Assembly (NCBI RefSeq): GCF_030463565.1
Contig: NC_134646.1
Span: forward strand, 20,937,296 to 21,001,295
DNA length: 64,000 bases
Direction of reading: 5' to 3'
DNA from: Pelecanus crispus
Taxonomy: Eukaryota > Chordata > Aves > Pelecaniformes > Pelecanidae
The translations under genes and the position numbers were made by a program. Positions 12,101 through 24,100 of this stretch are shown piece after piece. The notes under the pieces are model-generated. The model ran no database searches and was not told the DNA's origin. It was given only the letters and a program-made list of their open reading frames with translations. Numbering within the stretch: the first letter of the stretch is position 1; each line of letters opens with the position of its first letter.

Positions 12101-15100
12101 AAAAGGACCTGGGGGTGTTGGTAGACAGCCGTCTGAACATGAGCCAGCAGTGTGCCCAGGTGGCCAAGAAGGCCAACAGCATCCTGGCTTGTATCGGGAA
12201 TAGCATGGCTAGCAGGAGCAGGGAGGTGATTGTTCCCCTGTACTCGGCACTGGTGAAGCTGCACCTGGAATACTGTGTCCAGTTTTGGGCCCCTCACTAC
12301 AAGAAGGACATTGAGGTGCTGGAGAGTGTTCAGAGAAGGGCAACAAGGCTGGTGAAGGGTCTAGAGCCTTATGAGGAGCGGCTGAGGGAACCGGGGTTGT
12401 TTAGCCTAGAGAAGAGGAGGCTGAGGGGAGACCTTATTGCTCTCTACAACTACCTGAAAGGAGGTTGTAGTGAGGTGGATGTTGGTCTCTTCTCCCATGT
12501 AGTTAGCGATAGGACGAGAGGAAATGGGTTCAAGCTGCATCAGAGGAGGTTTAGATTGGACATTAGGAGAAATTTCTTCACGGAAAGGGTGGTCAAGAAT
12601 TGGAACAGGCTGCCCAGAGAGGTGGGGGAGTCACCGTCCCTGGAAGTGTTCAAAAAATGGGTAGATGTGGCACTTCGGGACATGGTTTAGTCTAGTCTAC
12701 CCTTAATTGGTTTAGTGTGGACTTGGTAGTGTTAGGTTAATGGTTGGACTGGATGATCTTAAAGGTCTTTTCTAACCTAAACGATTCTATGATTCTATGA
12801 AAATTAAAAGTTGTCCATACTAGGCTTTTTATAAAACTTTCTGAGAATTATCAGTGCTGCTTGTGTTTTTCCCAGCAGCTGTGGTGAGAAGGCAGCCAGT
12901 ACAAAGTGTCAAACCTTCAGGAACCCAAACTTTGGCATCATCTCTGATTCCTGGCAAACACTAGCCTTAGGCTGAAATGCAGAGGTGGACTCCAGGGCAC
13001 AGTGAGGTGCCGAGGCCAGATGGCTCATGCATGTGGGCTGCTGGCGTGCAACTGCTGCCTGCAGCTGGAGAACTATTGAAAAAAGATAAGAGGTATCTGA
13101 AGAGCACACTCTGTCCTCTTCCAATTTTTAGAGTATGCCTTTCAAAAAACATAAGAAGAAAGAAACCTTGCTTTGTAAATGCAGAAATTACAGTGTACAT
13201 GCTTAATATGCTTAACCACCAACATATTTCCCGGAGTGGCTGCATTGCGTAGTGAAGGATACCTTGGCGTGAGATCCCATAGAACCACAGAAATCTGCAG
13301 CCAGAAGTAGATCTCACCTGTAACTCTGAATGTTCCAGTGCAGAGTGTATAGTGATGCTGATCTTGGCTTTGAAGTGATGTGCTTTTGTGTGTGTGGTGA
13401 TGATCTCATCTGGGAACATCGTGTTTCACTTTGCAGTGGTAAGGGTGGAAGGAAAAAAATCTCAAATTTGAAGTCTTGAAAAGCACCTGACCTTTTGAAC
13501 TGGCTTGGAGATAAAGATTCACTTAAAAAAGAAACAGTTCTATAAATATCTTCTGGTTTTTGTAAATGCATATAACATCAGTATGTTAAGCTGTGCTTGG
13601 AGCTCCAGTGAGCAAGAAAAGCCCACGTTTAATTTCATTTTCAACCTGTCTCGCTTTAGTTTGTGACGGATCTTTGAACCTGCTTTCAAGGGAGTTTTAA
13701 TTTTCGGAGTCTTGAATCTTGTTTGAAATTGTGATAGAGCAATTCTGAGCTAAGGGAAGGGTTTGCACCAGAACTATAAGTGCATCAGACCAACCCCAGA
13801 GACAGGAGTTACCTCAACACTGAGATTCTTCTCTTTGAAATGGCGAAGGCTTTATTGGCTGTGTTTTGCCATTTGGATTTGTTTCTCAGTCTGAGCAGGC
13901 AGTGTGTCTTCTTGCATGGGTGTAAAGCTGCTGTGTGAATGTGCTTTTTTTTTTTTTTTTTTTTTTTTTTGCTGGGCTGGATGCAGTTGAGAGTGTGCCG
14001 TGATTTGGGAAAATACTTGATGTCCACCTATAAGTATCTCCTGGAGGGCTTTCTGGAATGGTAAAACGATGGTGAGAAGATTGTTGCTAAGAGTAATGGT
14101 CTGTTGGCTGCACTGGCTGGTAGGAATAGAAAATGAGAACACTGGCAGAGATGAGAAGGTGGGCCAGGACTCTGCAACATTTGTTAGAAACAAGAAGAAA
14201 CACTGATTTACTGCATGGAAAGAGCAACAGGCTTGTTTTCAAGGAAGGCAGACAAAAGCAATTCCACAGGGTGGTTTGGACAAATGACTTGTCTCTAAAC
14301 TGGCATTGTAATCAGGTTAGGTGTTTTTTTTCTCCTGACTTTTCATGCTTATTGAAACTAAATTGCTAATCAAAAACTACAGACCAATTGTTTTATTCTT
14401 TTTTGAAGAAAATCTTTTTTTTAGTTCTCTTTGCATTTTATCTGCAGAAAGCCTACCAACTCAAGACCAGGCCTCTCCCTTCACAGGTAAACTAGGTACC
14501 ACCTAACCTGAAAATAATTACAGCCACTACATGAAATTAATTGAACAGACATCAATAATGCATATGTTCTTTAGAGAACATTAAGTGTGATGCTGTTTGC
14601 CAATTAGACTTTAATCAATCAATTTTTAATTCCTTAATTAAAACCAATAGCAATGTATCTGGAGTTTTTAACCACAGAAATGAATGCTGGTTTTCCTTTT
14701 TTAAAGCAAATTATTCCAGGAAATTAACAGCAGTAACAGTCTAGTAGATTTTCTTAACCTGTTACCGCTATCAGCACTGCAGAAGTTAGACTTCCTATAT
14801 CAGAAATACTCTGGGACTTTCTGGATAGGGAGGAACAGAGGAGACCCTGGCACACATGGCTCTTGGGAGATGGCACTGCCTTTGGTTAAAGAGAAAGCAG
14901 ATGTGAAAGGGGGTTTAAATTGTTTTTCATTTACCCCTTTAACATGCTCTGGATGTGGAACTTGTTTAACAAAAGCTCAGAAGCAAATGACATTTCAGAT
15001 AAATTGAGCAAATTCTGCAGTGATGTTAAGCTCTGTTGTCTAAGGTGAATTCATTATCTAAGTGAAAAACACTGTGGTGAAAAAGTCCATTGTTGGCTTT

Positions 15101-18100
15101 TTTGTGGCTTTGTGTAATAAATCCTGATTACTCAGCAAGACTGTGGTAATGCTGAGATATAATGCTGTGGTCCTGATTACATGTGTTCCATGATGAGATG
15201 GGGAACTATTTCTAATGCACTAATGTGAGCTTTGGTGTACAAATCTTGCAGCTGCATGGAGCATGCTTTCTTGGAAGAGTAGAAGGTTTGGTACAGAACA
15301 ACACCCCAGACTCAGAGTGAATCTGCTCAGACATCCTCTGTGCTTCTTGCAGTTTCAAACAAACTGCCCTTGGTGCAAAAAGCTAGATTTTGCCACCTTG
15401 CTCCAGCAGCTCTGCTCTGCTTTTGGACACAAAGCACCCATAAACATGCTGTAGCTGGCAGGGGAGACCTGGGTTTATGGCTTTTTTGTGTCTCTAGGGT
15501 GGCTGGGTGAATCTGGCCTGAAATGTTTAAGGCTCCTGATGCCTCTTCTTTCTGTGTTGTGTTGCTGGGGAATGTCTTAACTGTCACATATAAATCCATC
15601 ACAGTACACAATTGCAGGAGCAGCTCTTGAGAAATGGATGCAGCTTAATGGTGTTTTTATTCACCCATGGTTTCTGACATCCCTGCTGCTGATTAATGTT
15701 TATAATAATGTTATGGTGATCGTGGGAAAAAAAAAAGTTCAAAACCGATTCTCATTTTTTCCTCATATGGTACAGATGGGAGAAACTTTCACTGGTAACT
15801 TAAGCGGTCTTCACATACACAGTCTGTGTAGCAGAGCTGTGTTTTGGGCATGGTAGGCAACTGCCTGCCTTTTCAAAGGGTGTGTCTGCTCAAAGTTTTT
15901 TCCTGCAAGAGAAGAAAAAGTTAATTATTAGGAAAAAAAGAAAGGGAATCAACTTGTGTCAAGCTTGAGAACAGTTGGTCAAGATGCCAAACCTGTGCAG
16001 CGGGCACAGAGCCCAAAGGGTCTGATGGCTGGGATATTGGGAGGCTCTGGCTGGTGCAGGAGCTGTTCTGGCCCTAGTGAAGGACAGAGGAGCAGGCAGG
16101 TGAGGGCAGGCTCTACCAAGCCCCTGCCAGTGGAGCCATGGTGGGGAGCTGGCCCAGCTGAGCTCAAGAAGGCATCACTGCTGTTCTCTGAGGTACTTAC
16201 AGTCTGTTTTCTCTCTGTCCCAGGGCCTCAGAATGGCTGGAACGACCCTCCTGCCCTGAACAGAGCTGCCAAGAAGAAGAAGGTACTCTAGGAAATCCTG
16301 TCTCAACACAATTGAGTGCTGATCACTGGAAAAGCAGTAACTTAAGCTGATCCTAGGAAACTTGTTGGCAGGAGAAGGAAAAAGAAGGGTTAGCAGCAAA
16401 CAAAAGCTGCACCTCATAAGCAGAAACGGCCTTTATGCCTCTCCAATATGCATTATCTCTCTCAAAATATTTAAGCCTCTAAAGAGATGGTGGCTTTTTG
16501 CTAAAGTTGTGGTTGTTAACAACAACATTGATCCTGGTTTGAGGGAAGAAAATACCTCAGACTATTTTCATCTTCAGTAAAGCAGATGAGTTTTGCAGGA
16601 GGTGATACTTACACAAAGTGGTGAAGCCGTGCAAGTTGTTACAGGTTACTGACTTTGCTGGAGCTGAAAGCAATTTATCCTGATTAAGGGTCTGACCCTG
16701 AGAGATCTGTAAGACAATTTTCATGGTGGAGACAATGCAGTTTTGTAAAATGGATTTAGATTGCAGCAGGACAGAATAAGTGGGGACACTTGGCACAGAG
16801 CAGAGTGAGCATTTTCATCCCCTGGTGCTTGCTGTAGTCTTGTGTATCTCTACAGCAGTCAGCATTATCCGCTGCTCTCTGAGCCTGGTGCATTTGGGAA
16901 GCAAGAGTCAGTCTGGAGTGTGTAAAGTGGGGGGGAGTGGGAATGTTGGAGCAGGCAAGATAAGATCTGGGTGAAGGTGAAGGCAGAAGTCTCCCTTACC
17001 CTTTGGGTTTTGGTCTCTGCAGTTAAGATTAGGAAGCTTTTGTAGGATGGATAGGGGGTGCTTTGTGTGCTCCTGACTGCCCCAGTGCTGTGACATTTGT
17101 CACGCAGCGGCCGGCATGCTGCCTTTTGGGGCTTCAGGCACTTAAGTAGAAGGAGGAAAGTTGTCAGTGAGAATAACTGCTGGACCTGAGAGCTCAAGAA
17201 GTAGCCTTCTGCAAACAGGGTTTTTGCTACTGCTCTGTGTGTGTGTCACAGCCAGAATTTCTGCCACAGCCAGGGCTTGAGGGTTGGCTCCCTTCTAGAT
17301 GAGGAGCCATGTTTGTTGCATTCCCTGTTGGGTATTTAACAAACCTCTGTCAGAAATGTTTCTATGTTTCCCTTATGTCCACTCTATGAGGGGGTGGTTT
17401 AGGATATTACAAAATGACTCACCACATGGGCTACTGTAAAATAGAGGAACTGTCCGCAGTTTCAAGCAGCAGCATAATTTGCAACTGTTTTCCACCTAAC
17501 TAAGAACTTATGCATCACTTAAAAGCTGGATTAGAAATATTTTTCTTGCTGTCCCAAACCACTAGCTTAATTCTGGCATCATTCATTCAGTGTAGCATTC
17601 AGGATTCTATAACCTTTCCTTTTTATCACACATGCCCAGAGAAATGGGTGCATTCCCATGGGAGCTCTTTCTTTTGTTTGAATTCCTGTATGATGCATAG
17701 CAGAGGCTAGTAGCTCATTTTGTTGTTTCTTCTCTCTACCAAATGTTTCCAAAACACCCCTGTGTAAAGACTGGCAGATGCTTAGGGATGAATCTGAAAT
17801 GCACTCATAATCTGTCTTGGCACAAACCTTGAAAGGCTTTCAGAAGCTTTATTGGTGCGTGTTGCTAGATGTGACCTATGTACTGCATGGACAAAAATGT
17901 ACCCTTGAAAGTGAGACACAAAAATCTAAATATAATGACCCAATAGTAAGAACAGATGTAGGTGTGGGTTAGTTTTCATTAGTGCAACTCTTCTTCTGTT
18001 AGTGCTGGTCTCCCTTAGCAGAGGGGAGTGGCTCTGATTTGAGGTGGCTGTACTCAGCTCTTGTGGCCAGGGGCAGGCTGGGCAGACTGCTCATGCCCTG

Positions 18101-21100
18101 TCTGAGCAGGAGGACAGGCAGTGCACATAGGACTGGAAATTCTGGAGGACATTACTGCCCCAGGACACTTCTTACTGTGCAGCTGCAGCCAGAGGGTTGG
18201 GTTTGTTTAGCCAGAGTGAAATCCTGTATTGCCTGCCCCTGTTACTTCTATATCCTGAGGGCTCAGCGCTCTGCTTGGCGGAACTCTCAACTGCTGTGGG
18301 TTGGGAAGTCTGTAGGAGCTGGGTGTTGTACTCTGCCTGCAGCAGCCACAGCAACATAAATGCACTGGTTTGTTTTTTTTTCTCCCTAGGTCCCTGATAA
18401 CTTCCTGCCACCGGTTCCTATCACCTCCCCTATCATGAACCCACTGGCGGATCCGCAGTCTCAGATGCAGCAGCCTCCAGCCCCAGCACCACCCATGGGT
18501 GCACCCAGCTTCCAGCCTCCATATGTCCCCGCAGGGCAGCCAGTGCTGCAGGGTGGCTACGCACCTGCTCCCCAGCCCCTGGGGCCATGCATCATGCCAC
18601 CTGCTGTTTCCAAGCCCAGCACAGAGGGGGCCCCTGGGGCCCCAACTGGCAATGCCATCCAGGTAATGTAGAATCATAGAATCATTTAGTTGGAAAAGAC
18701 CTTTAAGATCATCCAGTCCAACCGTTAACCTACACTACCAAGTCTACTCTAAACCAATCAAGGGTAGACTAGACTAAACCATGTCCCGAAGTGCCACATC
18801 TACCCATTTTTTGAACACTTCCAGGGACGGTGACTCCCCCACCTCTCTGGGCAGCCTGTTCCAATTCTTGACCACCCTTTCCGTGAAGAAATTTTTCCTA
18901 ATTTCCAACCTAAACCTCCTCTGATGCAGCTTAAGCCCATTTCCTCTCGTCCTATCGCTAACTGCATGGGAGAAGAGACCAACACCCACCTCACTACAAC
19001 CTCCTTTCAAGTAGTTGTAGAGAGCAATAAGGTCTCCCCTCAGCCTCCTCTAAGCTAAACAGTCCCAGTTCTCTCAGCTGCTCCTCATAAGGCCTGTGCT
19101 CCAGACCCTTCACCAGCCTTGTTGCCCTTCTCTGAACACTCTCCAGCACCTCAATGTCCTTCTTGTATTGAGGGGCCCAAAACTGGACACAGTATTCCAG
19201 GTGTGGCCTCACCAGCGCCGAGTACAGGGGGACAATCACCTCCCTGCTCCTGCTGGCCACACTATTCCTCATACGAGCCAGGATGCTGTTGGCCTTCTTG
19301 GCCACCTGGGCACACTGCTGCCTCATGTTCAACTGGCTGTCAACCAACACCCCCAGGTCCTTTTCGGCCAGGCAGCTTTCCAGCCACTCTTCCCCAAGCC
19401 TGTAGCGTTGCATGGGGTGGTTGTGACCCAAGTGCAGGACCCAGCACTTGGCCTTGTTGAACCTCATACAGTTGGCCTCGGCCCATTGGTCTAGCCTGTC
19501 CAGGTTCCTCTGCAGGGCCATCCTACCCTCCAGCAGATCGACACTCCCACCCAGTTTGGTGTCATCTGCAAACTTTCTGAGTGTGCACTCAATCCCCTCA
19601 TCCAGATCGTTGATAAAGATATTAATCAAGACTGGCCCCAAAACAGAGCGCTGGGGAACACTGCTCGTGACCAGTCGCCAGCTGGACTTAACTCCATTTA
19701 CCACTACTCTCTGGGCTCGGCCACCCAACCAGTTTTTTTGTAGCCCCAGCATTGCACGGTTCTGGTTCATAGATCAGCGGAGATCAGCGGAGCCTTCCAG
19801 GCTGGGATCCTGTTGGCCAGGCATTTCTTGTACCTCCAAAGTGTACTGCAGAGCTTTTAGTCACTAGCTTTGCACCATGCTGGCATTTTGCTACTGTAAT
19901 CTCCACCTAGACACTACCTCTTTGCAGTTAATACTCTAGTCAGTATGGACCAACAAGCTGCTTCCTTCTGCAACTTCACAGCTCTCCAGAGGGAGTGACA
20001 GCAGATGCTGATAATGTCACCTCCACACACCTACAGGGAAGAAATAGAAGTTGTGCCAAGCTGGCTAATAATGCCACTTGGTTTAGTTGAAAACAACATG
20101 TGGTCCTGGTGACCTGGAAAAGCCTCACCTGCTCTCTGTTTCTCAGCATGTGCAGGCACTGCCAACAGAGAAGATTACCAAGAAGCCCATCCCTGAGGAG
20201 CACCTTATTCTGAAGACTACGTTTGAAGCTCTTATCCAGAGGTGCCTGCTGTCTGCCTCCGATCCGGTAGGTGTCTGTGGTGCTCCCAGAGTACCCCTGT
20301 CTTTGCATGCATGTGCTGGTACCTACAGCACAGCTAGCCATCACAGCCTCTCCTCAGAGCTTTTTCCTTCTAAAGGCTGCTTTGAGCAGCCACAAGCAAT
20401 GCGTAGAAAAGCTATATGCATGTAGGATGTGGCAATCTGGGGCCAGAGCACAGCCCAGCTGCCTGAGCACTTTGACTCTGGTCCTTACAGCCCTCAGCAT
20501 CATGGACAGAGCATGATGGTGCTGTTTATGGGCAGGGAATTAACCCATTGCAGCCTGCTCTGCTGCTGTCTTCTAAGGCGGAGGGTTGGACTTGGTTACA
20601 GTTGAGGTTTTGATGTTGATGGTTAAAAAAAATTAAATAAAAGTTCTAAAACCTTCAGAAAGGTCTGTGCTTCCTTCTGTCATGTGATCACTGTGGAGGC
20701 ATGTACAGGGGTACATTTGCTTAACTGCTTCTTAAAATTCAGAGCAGAAAGCAGCTGGAATTATGCCAGGTCTGAGTGAAGGCTCACATACATACATGCC
20801 TCAGATTTTGATCTGTGATTTCTGATAACAAACTCATTTCAAAAGGAAACAATGGGGAGCAGAGAAGTGGAAGGTTATGAGCTTTAACATGACCACTGGA
20901 GCTGGATAGGAAGAACATTTCCTGTAGCAGTCAGTACTTTGTAAACGAGCCGTCTGTCTCAAAGCTTCTCATTTATTTCCAGCGGCCAGTAAATAACACG
21001 GTACCCCAAAGCCCAGATACTGACTATTCAGCTGTGCCTGCTGCATGCTGAAAGGTGGATGATGAAAGACAGGCTGGTGGTGTGCAGAGGGCTTTGTGTG

Positions 21101-24100
21101 CTAAATGTGCTTGGTCAGCAGCAGACTCACTCCTGTTACAGTGACTAGGAGCTGAGCTGTCTGAGGGCTCTGTGGCAGTGGCTGTGGGAGGATCTTGTGT
21201 GTTCAGTGTCACTTCTGTCTTATGTCCACTGTACAACTTCAGCTGGCTCTGTAGTTTAGACTTGACATTTGCACGTATGTACTCCTTCTTTCCCCTGTGG
21301 GTCTCAGCCCAGCAGTTTCAGGGGGGACTCGCCCACATACTCCTTTGCTGAAGCTTTTTGAGGCCATAGATCTTTCTTTGGACAGACCTCATAAGGCTCG
21401 GTAGCATTCAGTTGCTCAAAACCCTTTCTTTAAAGTTTAGGCTGTAGAGTGCAGGGATAGAAGTGATATACTGCATGGACCCTTTGACCTTCTCTTCCTC
21501 TGAGTGCATCTTCTCTCAGACACACAAAGAAGGCAAAAGCAGTTCACAACTGCACCCAGAGATTGCTTTTCTGCTCAGCCAACACATTTTGCTTGCTTCA
21601 TGTTAAGTGTCTGATTTTCTTAGGCAGAGCAAGCATTTCCAGCATGCACTGCTGAGAGACACTTCCCCGACTCTATACATCAGTTATTGTCAGAACAAAC
21701 ACAGATGTTACTCGGTTATTACATTCCAAAGGGGAAAAGGGGAACAGGAAGCAAAGAGGGAGAACAACCAGTTTGCACTTCTTTCACCTAATTTCCTTTG
21801 GCTGGAGAGATGTCTTGCTGTTTACTAAACACAATTTATTCCTCTTTGCCCTAGTTGGCCATCTGTAAAATGAAACCTTTTCATGGGTTTTGAAACAGAT
21901 GCTCTGAAATCATGTATCTGAGTTAGCCAGTCCAAAAAAGAATTAGCCAGTTTCTTATCTGCTCCTCCTGGAGTCCTTTTTCCTTATTTGTCTCAGTTCC
22001 TTGACAACGTAACCACTGCTGAGGCGTTTTCCACACATGGCCCGAGGTCCTCATGCTGTGTTCTCCTTTATGCACTTTGCCATCTGAACAGCTTTCCATA
22101 ATTTCTAGCACAGCAGGGAGCCACCAGTCTGTCTTTACCCCTGAGCTAGAGCATTCCGATAGGCTTTGTTATTTTCTCTCTGGGCAATTATTTAATCCAG
22201 GGAAACTTTTCCAGTTGCCAGAGGAAATGGTACTATCCTAAGTGAAGATGGATTAATGTGCATACTGATTTAGGAGGAAGTTGCATTACTCTTGTGCGCT
22301 GATGCCATTTCTACTGCTGTTGACCACTTTCTTTATTGTGCTTCTGCAATTGTAACCTTGGTGCTTTATTACTGTTTTATTATTCTGGATTAAAATCTTC
22401 AATTTCTGTAGCTGTTTGTTTAAAAAAAAAAAAGTGGGTAAAAATGCATTTCTTCAGCAGCTGCTTTGGCACTCCAGGTGGAATATACTGGTGTTATTTT
22501 AAGAGCCTTTGGTGGCAAAATAATTCCAGACACATCAGTGGGTGGTTTAGTCTATATAAAATCATGGAAGCACAAAGGATCTGTACGGACAGTTTGGGTT
22601 ACACTATTAGCTTTTCTGTTGACAGTAAAACAGACTCCTGGTTTTACTAATCACATCATGAAAAAAAATAATTAAGATTTGCCATAAATGATGACTGAGT
22701 TCTACATACTTAGACTTCAGTGATTGCATGTGCCCTTAAGCTCTCACTGATGTTGCTGGATACTTGATTCCAGTAATGACTTTATCCAGCTATCATTATG
22801 CTTTGCCAGTGAACCATAGAAAGAAAAAAATCCATGCTGCAACTCAGAATTGTGTCACTTTCCATATCAGCTGTACCAGTGGGTTTTGCAAATGACCAGT
22901 GGCTTTTGGGATGCACCTCTACAGTTTACTATTCTCTGTAACTAAGTAGAGCGGTTACATGTGGAGAACTACAGTCATATCACATGGTCTTTCCTAGCAA
23001 AATCAGGGGAGACAAGTACGGAGCAAAGAATTAAAATGATGTGTTAGGAAAATGTTGTTGAACTTCATGTGCTGCGTGAACCTTTTTGCAATGATATCAG
23101 ATCAGTATGGTATTCTTAAAATCACTGGGTTTTAATGTATTTATTTCTCTTGCAGCAAACCAAGAGGAAACTAGATGATGCAAACAAACGCCTGGAGTTT
23201 CTGTATGACAAACTTAGGGAACAGACAGTAAGTTCTGGTTTACTTCCCCCCACAAAATATTGCAGGTATGGCCAAGAACTTCATTGGTCGTGTGGACCCC
23301 TCTGCAATATGTAGCAGGTGCTTGTTCTTTCTTTGGAAGCATGCTTCAAATACATTTATTATATGTTTCCATGCAGTTCCCAGAAACAGCTAGGCAGAGT
23401 GCTTGGCCTCAAGTGTCTGTGCAGACTTTACAGTGCTTTGGGGTCATGTCATGAGTTTCATGGTGCTGTGCAGGGACTGTGCGGAGCCAAAGAGCAGAGC
23501 TCCTTGCAGTAGGCACTGGGTGAATGCATCCAGAGGGTCCCTGTGCCCAGCTGCTGGCAGAATGAGACAACACAGCAAATTCCCCTGTTCCCAGAAGGAA
23601 GACACACACACAGGGGTCAAAAAAACACCAGGAGATTTAGATGTTGGAGGCTTGCTAACTTCACTGGAAGGTGATGTGCAAGTACTTTTGAAGATCTGGT
23701 AATTTTTCAAAGCCTTCCAGGAGGTCTGTGGCAGAATAAAGGACTGGGCTTAGATCTCTTAGTACCTGAGGATTAGGGTGGTCTAATCCTGTCATTGTCA
23801 GGCCATCGTGGCTGAGCAATTAACTTTACCCCAAAGACATAAAAGCTCAGTAGGTTTTTCATGTGCCACAGTCTGTCACAGCAGGTCTCTCACCTCAGGG
23901 AATTGCATCCGGGGGCTGGCACTGTTCCCAGTGTGGTGCAGCTCTGTAGATGGCTATCTTTAAAGAAAGGAACTAATTGCATCTTCCTGAGGGCCAGATG
24001 TTACACTCAGGATGTGTGTTTTTCTAGCACTAGTGTATGCACTGATTTTTCTTTCTGCTCACCTGCCTTGCCTGGCTTCCTTGCAGCTCTCTCCAACCAT

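Larger units (their letters stand above)
8880..16223 (+). other. SEC31A: SEC31A intron between exons 6 and 7
   Basis: The largest SEC31A intron in the window (7.3 kb). It holds CR1 copy A (about 10700-12800), a T26 tract (13945-13970) and an AT-rich stretch dense in TAAT motifs (about 14500-14660). The remainder is unique sequence with no exon or RNA gene I could support. Confidence 0.88.

Noticed and set aside
11338..12297. 319-codon minus-strand frame inside CR1-A
   Set aside because: Mirror frame of the CR1 ORF2 on the other strand. The same antisense frame recurs in copies B and C, so it reflects CR1 codon content rather than a gene.
13940..14020. T26 tract as tail of an antisense processed pseudogene
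   Set aside because: No coding or RNA-gene similarity next to it and no flanking direct repeat seen.
22466..22675. 69-codon + frame with protein-like composition in SEC31A intron 9
   Set aside because: No homologue recognised, short, and no transcript signals around it.
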